Part shown: one piece after another, positions 26,494 through 34,722 of the stretch
How positions within the stretch are numbered: the stretch's first letter is position 1
Layout: the number at the start of each line of letters is the position of its first letter
Origin: an uncultured Clostridia bacterium
GTDB lineage: Bacteria; Bacillota; Clostridia; Christensenellales; UBA1242
Length of the DNA stretch: 38,450 nucleotides
Assembly (NCBI GenBank): GCA_947626955.1
Contig: CANQUB010000011.1
Location: forward strand, 1 to 38,450
Reading direction: 5' to 3'
Notes under the pieces: generated by a model
Seen by the model: only the letters and a program-made list of their open reading frames with translations
Told to the model about the DNA's origin: nothing
Database searches by the model: none
Program-made: the position numbers and the translations under genes

Positions 26494-26602
26494 CATTCCC
26501 TAATTCGTTTGGCAACGCCAAACGAGTATCATTCGGCCATAGGCCGAGTATAATTCAGTCGTAAGGCTGAGTATAATTCGTTTGCAAGGCAAACGAGTAT
26601 AA
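26494..26602 (-). repeat. Micro-hairpin array A5' (4 units, inverted)
   Basis: CATTCCCTAATTCG, then CGTTTGGCAACGCCAAACG, CGGCCATAGGCCG, CAGTCGTAAGGCTG and CGTTTGCAAGGCAAACG with AGTATCATT/AGTATAATT spacers. It faces A5 cap-to-cap across only about 35 bp. No gene is visible from 26305 to 26759. Confidence 0.85.
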
Positions 26603-26640
26603 CTGAAAAAGAATAAACCTATCCGGTCTATAACCAAAAT

Positions 26641-26761
26641 AGGCCGAAATTTGCTGCTATGGCAAGGCTCGGACGGTGAGGTCAAGGCAGGAGTTTATTT
26701 ACATAAATGACTGTCTTGCCTCGCCGGCCAGAAACGCAGCCAGAGCAGTAAAGTTCGGCCT
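26641..26761 (+). repeat. About 120-bp imperfect fold-back element at the 3' end of the M28 gene
   Basis: AGGCCGAAATTTGCTGCT on the left pairs with AGCAGTAAAGTTCGGCCT on the right. Complementarity continues inward (GAGGTCAAGGCAG with CTGTCTTGCCTC) to a small TTTATTTACATAAA apex. The right end overlaps the TAG stop of the peptidase gene. Size and shape resemble ERIC-like intergenic palindromes, but the sequence is not one I know. Confidence 0.75.
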
Positions 26762-28082
26762 ATTTTTTATCAGTGTCGTCTTTAATTTTTTTATCAATAA
26801 TATCTGTCAGCTGCTCGTCATCATCACCGAGATTCTTGGTGATCTCTAGCACAATCTTTCCCACTCCGTTTTGTGCTGACTCACGGCTCTTTTTCTGCAG
26901 GTTGGCATAGATAAGGTAGTATATAAACAAGAACACTACCAAGAGCACTGCCGTTATAAACACGGCAAGCTTTTCATTTGTCCAGTGCTTATACCATGCC
27001 GCTGAGCCGTTATCTTCTTGCATTTTGGCTACAAATTGGTCGTCGCTAATCACGGTCATAATGGCATCTTCAACATTTGCGAGGTTTTGATAAAACTCAG
27101 GATGCGTTTCAATTATCTTAGAATAATCGTCGGCCATAGAATAGGTTATTTGGTCGCTCGTCTCATACTCTTTAAGCCCCACGGTAAGCGTGCTTTCGTA
27201 GTTGCCCGAGAAAAGATACAGCACGTTTATATTTCGGCTCATAAATATGGCGTGGTCACTTTCAAGGCCGATGTGGGTATAGTTAAGTCCATTCGGGCTG
27301 GTGGCTTCAATGTCCATAACCTTGAGGTTTCTTAGCTTTTTTATGTTACTTTCCTTCAAAAGTCCTTCAAAATATTTTTGCTGGCTGGTTTCATACTCGT
27401 TGACATACATATAGTTGTAATCACCAAGGGCAACACGGTCTAGGTTTATCAAAAGCAAAGTGTTTTCAGCATCTTTTTCATCCATCGTGCGGCTAAAATA
27501 TCTAGAACCGGCATAATCATTGGTCCCCGCTCCAAAGAAGGCAATTTCCACATTAAATGGCAATTCGGTCATGGCGTCCAGCCTTTTGGCAAGGCTAAGC
27601 AGCAGTGCCACTGCCCCAGCGTTGTCATTTATGGCATCGGGATAAACCTGCTGAGTTTCGGTGTAAACAAAACTGCTGTCATAGTGAGCGGCAATCACGA
27701 CCTTTTTGTCGGTCTTTACTGCGGCCTTTTTTATGAATAAAACATTTTGCGAAACGTGCGGGTTAGAGTCAATTTGGCTAACGAAGTTGAAAGACTGCAT
27801 TCCGTTTTGCGTGGTGATGTTGTTTACGGCGGCAAAGCTTGTTAGAGTGCTTAAATATTCGCGGATATACTCAGCACTTTTTCTCTCGGCATCGGTTCCA
27901 GGGAAACGCCCGTTGCGGGTTTTTGGAGTCAGGCTTTCATACTCAATAAATTCTTCCAAAACCTCTTGAATCTGTGTGGTTTGAGGGCTCTCTTCAGCCG
28001 ACGCATAAAAGCCACTCCCCAGCCCCACTGGGAAGATGAGTAGGCTAAATATAATGCTTAAAAATACTGCTATCTTCTTCAT
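26760..28082 (-). CDS. M28-family-like membrane-anchored peptidase, active-site Glu pair not conserved (440 aa)
   Basis: Secreted domain resembling zinc aminopeptidases of family M28. A signal peptide covers about residues 1-28, and one C-terminal membrane helix (about 392-412) is followed by an acidic cytoplasmic tail. Zinc-ligand positions are recognisable: H133 in AAHYDS, D153 in INDNAGAVALLL, D215 in INLDRV and H277 in SDHAIF. The segment that normally reads GAEE-GL-GS is here GAGTNDYAGS (about 183-192), so both catalytic/metal Glu residues are missing. It may be a pseudopeptidase or use N188/D189. It overlaps the upstream gene by ATGA and is the last gene of a comEC-holA-membrane protein-M28 string. 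The stop codon sits in the end of a long palindrome. Confidence 0.8.
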   Translation of the reverse strand: MKKIAVFLSIIFSLLIFPVGLGSGFYASAEESPQTTQIQEVLEEFIEYESLTPKTRNGRFPGTDAERKSAEYIREYLSTLTSFAAVNNITTQNGMQSFNFVSQIDSNPHVSQNVLFIKKAAVKTDKKVVIAAHYDSSFVYTETQQVYPDAINDNAGAVALLLSLAKRLDAMTELPFNVEIAFFGAGTNDYAGSRYFSRTMDEKDAENTLLLINLDRVALGDYNYMYVNEYETSQQKYFEGLLKESNIKKLRNLKVMDIEATSPNGLNYTHIGLESDHAIFMSRNINVLYLFSGNYESTLTVGLKEYETSDQITYSMADDYSKIIETHPEFYQNLANVEDAIMTVISDDQFVAKMQEDNGSAAWYKHWTNEKLAVFITAVLLVVFLFIYYLIYANLQKKSRESAQNGVGKIVLEITKNLGDDDEQLTDIIDKKIKDDTDKK

Positions 28083-28645
28083 AACACTGCCACCATAAGC
28101 ATAATCATTTTATAAATTTCATAGGCAACAACAGGGACTGCCAGGGTCTTAAACACAAACTGCCCGACAAGTGGCTCAACATAGTTGCGTTTAAGGTCAA
28201 AGAACATTCCAATTATGAAAGCAAAGTTGAACACAAGCTCAAAAATGCAAAGGTAAGTGCCAAAATATGGGAAGGCGAACCTCAGGTTATACAAAAACCC
28301 AAGTGCCAAGTTTCTAATAACGTACCATAGGCGGAATTTGTCTTTTAGCACCTGCTTTGGAATCATAAAGGAATATATCGAAAACCCGATCACAAATCGA
28401 TACAAAAAGAAGACAAGCTCAAACACCAAATAGTCCACAAGGCCCTTAATTAGCACATTTATGAACATGATATTGGAAATATCAACGCTGGTAAAGAGTA
28501 TGTGCACTCCATTCGAGCTCGAAAGTGTGGTATACAAGTTCAGCCACACAAAAGACAAGAAGACAAGCAAAGGCAAAATGCGAGAAAAAATACTTTTTCT
28601 CTCGGTCATCAATCCTCGCACGGGTATTTTTACAGTATTCTCCAT
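28079..28645 (-). CDS. Hypothetical polytopic membrane protein (188 aa)
   Basis: No family recognised. Hydrophobic segments at about residues 22-40, 55-90, 110-130, 130-150 and 165-185 suggest four to five membrane helices; the N-terminus is basic and short. GAGG lies 6 nt before the ATG at 28645. It starts 1 nt after holA ends, and its TGA stop overlaps the ATG of the M28 gene. This tight coupling suggests it works with, or helps insert, the M28-type protein. Confidence 0.75.
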   Translation of the reverse strand: MENTVKIPVRGLMTERKSIFSRILPLLVFLSFVWLNLYTTLSSSNGVHILFTSVDISNIMFINVLIKGLVDYLVFELVFFLYRFVIGFSIYSFMIPKQVLKDKFRLWYVIRNLALGFLYNLRFAFPYFGTYLCIFELVFNFAFIIGMFFDLKRNYVEPLVGQFVFKTLAVPVVAYEIYKMIMLMVAVL

Positions 28646-28646
28646 T

Positions 28647-29612
28647 CTAACCTCTAATCTTTAGTATATTTAAAGTGGCGGTTTTTATAGCAACTTCTTC
28701 TTTAATTTTGCCCATTTTTATGTTCCGGTCGGTCTCATACAAAAGGTCAACGATGGCCTTAAGCTTCTTTGGGGTGTAGTAGTTAACCTGGCCACGGGTC
28801 ATCTTTATTGCATATGGAGCCACATTCAAAAGCTCTGCAAGCTCCTCATCGCTCTTTGCACGATTTATAGCCACATAGAGGGCTCGGCGGTAACTGTTAT
28901 ATAGCGGGGTCAAGAGTCCAAACCCACTCTTGCCATTAGACAGGGTGTATACAAGGTCCAAGGCCTTGTCCTTTTGCCCACGAGCTATGAACTCGCTTAG
29001 CTGAAAGACCTGGTACTCCTTCCCCTCAACCACAAGCTCCTTAACGTCAGTTTCTTCAATGTTTCGCCCGCTGCAATAGCTCATAAGCTTTTCCAGCTCG
29101 CCGTTAATGCGAGTCATGTCGTTATTGCAAAAGAGGATAAGCTTGTCGAGGGCGCCTGGGGTTATCTCCATGCCGCTTTTTCTCACCTTTGCAAAGAGCA
29201 CGCCTTTTAGTTCCTCAGGCTTTAGCTTATCGCATTCAACCGTGGTGGCATAGCTCATAAAGGGCTTTAAAGCCTCAGTTCCGTCGAGGTTAAAAAACAC
29301 CACAACGCACTCTTTCATGGGGTTTTTTAAATAGGCCAAAAGTTCAGCCTCACCCTTGGACTTTTTCAAAGAAAAGTCGTGCACTTCAACCAGCCTGTAG
29401 CTGTCCACAAAGGGAAAGACATTGGCCGCAAGGGCCACATCCTCGGCTGTCGAGTCGCTGCCAAGCACCACCTCGTTCATCTGCGGAAGAGTAATGTTGA
29501 GTGCCGATTTTATTTGGCCCAAAGCAGCATAACACAAATATCTATCGTTGCCACTTATGATGTAGCAAGGCTGGATATTATTCAAGCTCTTCTTAAGTTC
29601 AAGATATTTCAT
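28647..29612 (-). CDS. holA: DNA polymerase III subunit delta (321 aa)
   Basis: Clamp-loader subunit that opens the sliding clamp during replication. Features include PCYIISGNDRYL near the N-terminus, FFNLDG, KLILFCNNDMTRINGELEKL and the C-terminal collar helices ending KEEVAIKTATLNILK. Length fits the family. I chose the ATG at 29612 because AGAGGG stands 5 nt upstream; an earlier in-frame start would lack a ribosome site. It follows comEC with a 51-nt gap, the usual Firmicutes order, and is translationally close to the small membrane protein gene downstream. Assignment rests on overall resemblance and gene order, as the family has few invariant motifs. Confidence 0.88.
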   Translation of the reverse strand: MKYLELKKSLNNIQPCYIISGNDRYLCYAALGQIKSALNITLPQMNEVVLGSDSTAEDVALAANVFPFVDSYRLVEVHDFSLKKSKGEAELLAYLKNPMKECVVVFFNLDGTEALKPFMSYATTVECDKLKPEELKGVLFAKVRKSGMEITPGALDKLILFCNNDMTRINGELEKLMSYCSGRNIEETDVKELVVEGKEYQVFQLSEFIARGQKDKALDLVYTLSNGKSGFGLLTPLYNSYRRALYVAINRAKSDEELAELLNVAPYAIKMTRGQVNYYTPKKLKAIVDLLYETDRNIKMGKIKEEVAIKTATLNILKIRG

Positions 29613-29663
29613 GTTAGCCCTCTTTTTTAATTTTATCAAAACTTGGCCAATATGTAAAGCCTT

Positions 29664-31205
29664 TTAAACAAAACTTAGTCCAAAGCAAAGTGCACTGGCG
29701 GCAAATATGCAGCTGGCCACTATGAGCCTGGTTTTGCGCGAAAGAAAGACATAGTCGCTCATCACAATCAGTCCCACAATAAAGGCCACGCTAAACACCG
29801 AAAGCAGCACCGCATTTGCCCCGGCAAGATTTATCGCACCTGTGAGCGAACTTATGCCGGTCACCACCCTCATCAGCCACTCAAAAGGCTTTATCATGAT
29901 CCCAATAAATGGTAGCGCGAGGCTTAGAAAGGCAAACACAAACAGCCACATAAATGCCAGGCTGACGATAGGGATTACAAGCACATTTGTAACCACGGCA
30001 AACAGCGAAATTTTTGTAAAACTTTTGGCAATGATTGGCATTGTTCCAAGGGTGGCCGCCGTGCTTATGGCAAGGGCCTGCGAAAGCTTTCTTCCAAGAA
30101 TTTTACTAAATACTGCCTGCAGTGGCCTTGCAAGAATTATTATGGCAGCCACGGCCGAAAAACTTAGCTGAAAGCCAACGTTATATATGTCCAGCGGGTT
30201 GACAGCAAGAATAATTAGTCCAGCAAAGGCCAGCGAGCTGAGCCCGTCATATTCTTTTAACCGCATCTTGGAATACAGCAAAACCACCGTCATTATCAAC
30301 GCTCTTGTGGTGGACACAGGGAAACCACATATAAATGCGTAAAGAAACACAACAAAGCTTATCACGAAAAACTTTACCTTATTCCCCGCTCTAAATAATC
30401 CAAGTAGCATGGTCAATAGCCCAACAATGAACCCAACGTGAAGGCCGCTTACAGCCAAGATATGCGAAATGCCGCTGGCTGAATAGTTGTCTGAAATGGT
30501 GTCGGGAATGCCAACTTTGTCGCTAAAGAGCATGGCATAGGCCACTTCGCTATATGATGGCGACAGGTTCTTGTCAAGCACCGACTTTACCCGAGTTTTG
30601 AGCTTTTCAAAAATGTTGGCATCTACCACATTATTTGAATAAATATCCATTTCATAACCAAAGCCAAGGAGAGTTATCCCCTTGTTGTGCGACCAAAATT
30701 GCGGCTTACCGTCTTTGTCAAACAGGTCGGCGTTGATAATCTCGGCCACAAAAGTCACCCTCTCTCCGAGAGCAAAGTTCAGGCAGTGCCCGTCATCCAG
30801 CTCCATATAAAGTCTGAGGTTGCCGCTCTTTTTATTTTCGCCAAGCTTAACGTCGTCAAGGGTTATGACCACCCAATCCTTTTCGCTGATGTATGGTCGC
30901 TCGCAGACTCTACCCGTGGCAATGTAGTCGCCATCAACTTTTTCACGGCTATTGTCAATTAAGATATTGGTCATGCACAAAAGCCCGCCAACAGCAAAGG
31001 CAATAATTATACTAAGAATTTTAAAAAGCCGCTTCTCTTTGCACTTAACCGCCTTGACAATAACCGTTACGACAAGGCAAGCCAGCATAAGACAAGACAA
31101 AACTATATAAAATGCCCCGCGGCTAAACCAGCCCACCACAAAAATTATTCCTGCAATGAGAAATAGCAAAATTGATACCAGTGGTCTGTAGTTATAGCGT
31201 TTCAC
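29664..31205 (-). CDS. comEC: ComEC/Rec2-type DNA-uptake channel, short form lacking the metallo-beta-lactamase domain (about 513 aa)
   Basis: Membrane channel for uptake of single-stranded DNA in natural transformation. After two or three N-terminal helices there is an OB-like external domain (GDYIATGRVCERPYIS, ALGERVTFVAEI). The Competence domain follows with ISHILAVSGLHVGFIVGLL and GFPVSTTRALIM, and a series of helices runs to the C-terminus. Typical ComEC is 700-800 aa with a C-terminal metallo-beta-lactamase nuclease-like domain; that domain is absent here and the frame ends cleanly. I prefer the GTG at 31205. It has no Shine-Dalgarno, but a promoter places the transcription start on that codon. 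An upstream TTG at 31226 would overlap the promoter. The downstream neighbour is holA. Confidence 0.88.
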   Translation of the reverse strand: MKRYNYRPLVSILLFLIAGIIFVVGWFSRGAFYIVLSCLMLACLVVTVIVKAVKCKEKRLFKILSIIIAFAVGGLLCMTNILIDNSREKVDGDYIATGRVCERPYISEKDWVVITLDDVKLGENKKSGNLRLYMELDDGHCLNFALGERVTFVAEIINADLFDKDGKPQFWSHNKGITLLGFGYEMDIYSNNVVDANIFEKLKTRVKSVLDKNLSPSYSEVAYAMLFSDKVGIPDTISDNYSASGISHILAVSGLHVGFIVGLLTMLLGLFRAGNKVKFFVISFVVFLYAFICGFPVSTTRALIMTVVLLYSKMRLKEYDGLSSLAFAGLIILAVNPLDIYNVGFQLSFSAVAAIIILARPLQAVFSKILGRKLSQALAISTAATLGTMPIIAKSFTKISLFAVVTNVLVIPIVSLAFMWLFVFAFLSLALPFIGIMIKPFEWLMRVVTGISSLTGAINLAGANAVLLSVFSVAFIVGLIVMSDYVFLSRKTRLIVASCIFAASALCFGLSFV

Positions 31206-31211
31206 TCCATA

Positions 31212-31240
31212 ATTATAGCAAAACAAACAGGTTTCGACAA
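31212..31240 (-). promoter_or_regulatory. Promoter of comEC, probably leaderless
   Basis: On the minus strand TTGTCG and TATAAT are separated by 17 nt. The -10 ends 6 nt before GTG at 31205, so +1 would be the G of the start codon. Confidence 0.65.
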
Positions 31241-31313
31241 TAATTTACATAAATAAAATATTGATAGAAGGCACTAAAAAAGGCCAAAGTTTTATAAATA
31301 TGGGCAAAAACTA

Positions 31314-31342
31314 TTGCCAAAATAAATTTTATATGTTATACT
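31314..31342 (+). promoter_or_regulatory. Promoter of tRNA-Glu
   Basis: TTGCCA and TATACT are separated by 17 nt. The start is expected near 31349, eight bases before the tRNA 5' end. Confidence 0.75.
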
Positions 31343-31356
31343 CCCCTTGTTTGTGA

Positions 31357-31431
31357 GCCATCATAGTCTAGCGGCTAGGACACCAGCCTCTCACGCTGGG
31401 GACCGGAGTTCGATTCTCCGTGGTGGTACCA
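31357..31431 (+). tRNA. tRNA-Glu (anticodon CUC)
   Basis: A 75-nt cloverleaf with encoded CCA. The acceptor stem pairs GCCATCA with TGGTGGT. The anticodon stem is CCAGC/GCTGG around CTCTCAC, giving CTC at positions 34-36. The T-arm contains GTTCGATTC between CCGGA- and TCCGT-type stems. It reads GAG codons. It has its own promoter and terminator and stands alone between comEC and two hypothetical genes. Confidence 0.95.
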
Positions 31432-31458
31432 AAAGAGCACCCGAAAGGGTGCTCTTTT
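31431..31458. terminator. Bidirectional terminator after tRNA-Glu
   Basis: AAAAGAGCACCC and GGGTGCTCTTTT pair around GAAA. It starts at the tRNA CCA end and also lies just after the stop of the minus-strand gene at 31464. Confidence 0.9.
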
Positions 31459-31463
31459 AATGT

Positions 31464-31724
31464 TTATTTTCTTCCAACAAACCATTTTCGTGGATCGTCG
31501 TTGTCTTCATCGGCGACGCCGGTCAATTCTTCTTTTATGGCCAAAAGGTCTAAAAAGCGTTTGGCAAATTTGTCGGCTGCGGCCTTTATTTTCTGTTGCC
31601 AAACGGGGTCGTTTTCGTCGTAGCCCTTGCTATTACAAATAGCTCCACAATCGGCAGCGTATTTTTCTTTGGCTTTTTCAATGGCCTCGTCGATGGCCTT
31701 TACCTTTTTATCGTTTTTGTCCAT
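31464..31724 (-). CDS. Hypothetical small acidic/basic helical protein (86 aa)
   Basis: No family recognised. It is a soluble protein of alternating Lys, Asp, Glu and Ala that looks all-helical (VKAIDEAIEKAKEKYA, WQQKIKAAADKFAKRFLDLL), with two Cys at about 26 and 30. AGGAG stands 7 nt before the ATG at 31724. It lies 8 nt downstream of the 244-aa gene, so the pair is an operon ending at the tRNA-side terminator. Confidence 0.65.
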   Translation of the reverse strand: MDKNDKKVKAIDEAIEKAKEKYAADCGAICNSKGYDENDPVWQQKIKAAADKFAKRFLDLLAIKEELTGVADEDNDDPRKWFVGRK

Positions 31725-31732
31725 ATTTTCTC

Positions 31733-32467
31733 CTAATTTTTGAAGGTTGTATTGACAATATCGGTTATCTCGACCAGTCTTCTTTCAATCTCCTTGTCCT
31801 TGCCCTTACCCGACTTTATGGCCAGTAAAAATGGCTTTACATACTTGACGTCGCCATTATTTATGGCCATTATAAATGTCGATATAACTTCGAGCAGTTC
31901 GCTCTTTGTAAGCTGGCTTTTCTTAAGCTTTTTTAGACCTTGGACATAGGATTTGAGGTCTTTTGCCAAAAAGGCCAACCTGTCGAGCACCTCGCTGCTA
32001 ACGCTTGCAGTCTTCTTTACCTCCACAGCCTTTTTAGGCTTTGGCGTTTCCTTTCCAATAAGTATGGCCAAAATGGTGTTTTTGAAACCCAAAATGATGT
32101 GTTCACAAAACTGGTTATATGGGCTCTTGTTGTCGTCGGTGCGTGAATAGTATTTGGACAAAAGTTCGCTAGTGCTAATTTTTTGGTTGTCGATACTAGT
32201 TAGTAGCGAGAACACAAAGGCTACAAACTTGTGCCCTTCCTCAGGCGGAGTCAAAACCCCCACCTTGGCGGTGGCAAGCTTCCACTCACGGTCAAACGAG
32301 AAGTTGATCATGCACTGCTTAACTTCGTCAAAAACCAGCTTGCAATCGGCAACAGCCTTCAAAACATCGCTGATGCGTTTATCTATCATTATAAATTTCG
32401 AGGCAATCATCTTGTCACAAGCGTCGCAAAATGGTTTAACCTCGGCCAAAATTTTCTCTTCGGTCAT
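31733..32467 (-). CDS. Hypothetical helical protein (244 aa)
   Basis: No named family recognised. It is cytoplasmic, with no signal or membrane segment. The N-terminal ~145 residues include two Cys close together (FCDACDKM) and a Phe/Leu-rich part (HKFVAFVFSLLTSID). A Lys/Pro linker at about 148-160 leads to a C-terminal helical domain ending in LVEITDIVNTTFKN. AGGT lies upstream of the ATG. It is divergently transcribed from the DUF4364-like regulator at 32630, which could control it, and is followed closely by the 86-aa gene. Confidence 0.65.
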   Translation of the reverse strand: MTEEKILAEVKPFCDACDKMIASKFIMIDKRISDVLKAVADCKLVFDEVKQCMINFSFDREWKLATAKVGVLTPPEEGHKFVAFVFSLLTSIDNQKISTSELLSKYYSRTDDNKSPYNQFCEHIILGFKNTILAILIGKETPKPKKAVEVKKTASVSSEVLDRLAFLAKDLKSYVQGLKKLKKSQLTKSELLEVISTFIMAINNGDVKYVKPFLLAIKSGKGKDKEIERRLVEITDIVNTTFKN

Positions 32468-32604
32468 AAATTTTCTACCTTTTTATGCACATATTCTACC
32501 ATATTCGCCGCCGTTTAACAAATGTTTACAAAAATATTTTGCCATTAAGATGTATAAAAAGCAAAAAAATGACATTAAAACCTTTATTTTTTTATTTTTT
32601 ATGT

Positions 32605-32610
32605 TATAAT
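32605..32610 (+). promoter_or_regulatory. -10 element for the DUF4364-like gene
   Basis: A perfect TATAAT gives a predicted start near 32617 and a leader of only about 13 nt that consists mostly of the ribosome site. No clear -35 is seen in the T-rich sequence upstream. Confidence 0.5.
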
Positions 32611-32629
32611 GCAGTCAAAGGAAGGACTC

Positions 32630-33160
32630 ATGGATATATCAAACAACACAACTGTAAGCAAACTTGTCTTGCTCTATGTTTTTGACAACATGGAAATGCC
32701 ACTGACCGAAAACACCATCACTGACATTTGTTGTAACCGCAATTCATGGGTCAGCTATCTAACCTGCAAAGAGGTGCTTGCCGATCTTCTTGAAAATGGT
32801 TTCATTGTTGAAAGCACCAACAACTCGGGTCAGCACTACTTCACCATCACTAACGACGGGCGGGACTGCGTTGGATACTTCTTCACCCGCATACCAAACA
32901 GCATACGAGACGAGATCTTAAAGTTCGTTAAAGAAAACCGCCAAGCCTTTAGGCGTAAACAAGAGTACTTTAGCGACTACTACAAAAATGCCGACGGCAG
33001 CTACACCGTGCTAATGCGAATTATCGAGCCTCTTGGCACCAAAATGGAACTCAAGCTCAATGTGGCCAACCGTGCCATTGCCAAGGTCATCTACAACAAG
33101 TGGGAAGAAAAGGCCAGCCATGTGTATGGAGCTCTCTACGACATTTTAATTGATCAATAA
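32630..33160 (+). CDS. DUF4364-like winged-helix regulator (176 aa)
   Basis: Resembles the Firmicutes DUF4364 family, proteins with an N-terminal winged-helix DNA-binding fold. Seen here: KLVLLYVFDNMEMPLTENTI, a helix-turn-helix-like stretch with CCNRNSWVSYLTCKEVLADLLENGFI, the wing HYFTITNDGRDCVGYFFTRIP, and a C-terminal beta/alpha domain. I chose the ATG at 32630 because GGAAGG ends 4 nt before it; the ATG at 32609 lies inside the -10 element. It is divergent to the 244-aa hypothetical gene and convergent with the lipoprotein gene, with a shared terminator. Its targets and ligand are not evident. Confidence 0.75.
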   Translation: MDISNNTTVSKLVLLYVFDNMEMPLTENTITDICCNRNSWVSYLTCKEVLADLLENGFIVESTNNSGQHYFTITNDGRDCVGYFFTRIPNSIRDEILKFVKENRQAFRRKQEYFSDYYKNADGSYTVLMRIIEPLGTKMELKLNVANRAIAKVIYNKWEEKASHVYGALYDILIDQ

Positions 33161-33173
33161 AAGCCATAAAAAT

Positions 33174-33200
33174 AGCACCCTTTCGGGTGCTTGTTTTTTT
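33174..33200. terminator. Terminator shared by the convergent regulator and lipoprotein genes
   Basis: AGCACCC and GGGTGCT pair around TTTC. A T-run follows on the plus strand and A-rich sequence on the other side. Confidence 0.85.
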
Positions 33201-33206
33201 GTTTTA

Positions 33207-34613
33207 TTATTCCAAAACTCCAATGAATTCGGCTTCTTTGGCATCTTTACTTTCTTCTACGTCGAGGCTTACTCTATATAGATAGGTTGAATTCGAACTT
33301 GAATTGGTGCTAAAGCCATATACATAGCCGTTCATAATTTCGGCAGCCATGAGGCCACTTGGAGAGTTTATAGCCTTCTTTGAAAGAAGAATTGGTTCGT
33401 TCTCTTCGCCCTCGGCAATATTTTTGTATTTTATCTTATACAAAGTGTTTGAAACCGAATATACAAGATAGTCTCCCTCAACACCAACAAAGCTTAGGCT
33501 TGTTCCGTCGTCAAACTCATAAATGGTCTCGGTGGCAAACTCGCCATCTACCCATTTGTATGTAGCAAGGTATGGCCCATTATATACCATGGCGTGAATG
33601 TTGCCATTTTCTTCAAAGAAGACAATGTTTTCATAGTTGCTATGGCAAACCACATTGGCTTCAGAGTATGTAAGTTTTTCGGTGGTCGAAGTGATGACCT
33701 GCGAATAAACATAGCTATTTACCGAGAAGATGAGATGGTCTTCTTTTATGGTCACAAGAGATATAGTGTTTCCCTTCTTGTCTTCATCAAGAGCAAGCTC
33801 TTTTTCTTCTTTTCCGTCAGCCTTTATCCTATACACACGGTTACCACGAAGAATCTCTCCCTCGGTGTCATAGCTTAGTGTGTAGTAGATAAAAGTGTCG
33901 GTCTCGCCGCCGTTTACGCTCTCGCCGAAGTTCTCTGAAAGCAGGCAAGAAGTTACGTCTTCCTTGACAAAGTTGGTGCTGACCTTGTCCCCTATCTTAA
34001 GGCTCTTTACAGTGGCATTGGTCTTTTCGTAAACCACAAGGTTTAGTGTTTCGCCAAGCTTGTAGTAAGTAAAGCTTATGGTGTCGTCGCTCTGCTCGGT
34101 GGTGTATAGGGTCTGCTCGTTCTTGGTCTTTAGGTCATAGCGTTTAAACACTGTTTTGCCAACCAGCATCTTGCCGTCACGGTTACGTGAGGTGCAAGGG
34201 GTTGAATAGTAAAGGTAGTCGCCAAAAATGAAGATTGAGCCATCGTCAAAACCGGTGAGGCTTTGAACCACCTTTTCAATCTTTAAAAACTCTTTAGGCT
34301 CTTCATTTTCCTCATCATCGGTTGCAGTGGCCTCAGGCTGAGATTTATATGCAATCTCGCCGTTATCTTCGGTCTGGACGCGATAGATGGCTGCAATGTT
34401 GGACTTTTGAGTGTTGTTGGCCTCGTCGTTAGTTCTTGTTCCGTTGATAAAATAGATCCAGTTTTGATGCCTTAGAACTATGCCGCCATTGCTTTCAACT
34501 GCAGTGGTAATATTGGTGGTTGGGCTGAATTTTTTCTTTCCACAGCCGGCAAAGCCCACGCAAGAAACAAGGCATACAAGGATTATTACAAATGTTTTTA
34601 GAAATTTTTTCAT
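33207..34613 (-). CDS. Lipoprotein with beta-propeller-like repeats (468 aa)
   Basis: Exported lipoprotein: KK, a hydrophobic core, then lipobox FAGC with the modified Cys at residue 24, followed by GKKK. The mature part consists of repeating strands with motifs such as HQNWIYFING, GDYLYYSTPC, DHLIFSVNSYVYS, ENIVFFEENGNIHA and GDYLVYSVSNTLYKI. These resemble DUF5050-type beta-propellers that bind ligands or partners outside the membrane. I chose the ATG at 34613 because it begins the signal peptide. Two upstream in-frame starts would bury the signal. A good promoter (34647-34676) precedes it. Its function is unknown; it is not obviously linked to its neighbours. Confidence 0.75.
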   Translation of the reverse strand: MKKFLKTFVIILVCLVSCVGFAGCGKKKFSPTTNITTAVESNGGIVLRHQNWIYFINGTRTNDEANNTQKSNIAAIYRVQTEDNGEIAYKSQPEATATDDEENEEPKEFLKIEKVVQSLTGFDDGSIFIFGDYLYYSTPCTSRNRDGKMLVGKTVFKRYDLKTKNEQTLYTTEQSDDTISFTYYKLGETLNLVVYEKTNATVKSLKIGDKVSTNFVKEDVTSCLLSENFGESVNGGETDTFIYYTLSYDTEGEILRGNRVYRIKADGKEEKELALDEDKKGNTISLVTIKEDHLIFSVNSYVYSQVITSTTEKLTYSEANVVCHSNYENIVFFEENGNIHAMVYNGPYLATYKWVDGEFATETIYEFDDGTSLSFVGVEGDYLVYSVSNTLYKIKYKNIAEGEENEPILLSKKAINSPSGLMAAEIMNGYVYGFSTNSSSNSTYLYRVSLDVEESKDAKEAEFIGVLE

Positions 34614-34646
34614 ATCTTGCCCCATGCAATAATTAATTACTAAGTA

Positions 34647-34676
34647 AATATACAATTGCCCGCCATATTTTGTCAA
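34647..34676 (-). promoter_or_regulatory. Promoter of the lipoprotein gene
   Basis: On the minus strand a perfect TTGACA and TATATT are separated by 18 nt. The start is near 34640, leaving a leader of about 27 nt. Confidence 0.75.
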
Positions 34677-34722
34677 CACATTTGCAAAAATTTTTGTTTA
34701 AGCCCACTAAAACAAACTTGGG

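Noticed and set aside
28079-28082. Alternative genetic code with TGA as Trp
   Set aside because: A TGA ends the 188-aa gene in a normal ATGA overlap, and Trp codons are TGG throughout.
31357-31431. tRNA-Glu as attachment site of the conjugative locus
   Set aside because: It lies 10 kb beyond virD4 with housekeeping genes between, and no duplicated tRNA end or integrase was found in the window.
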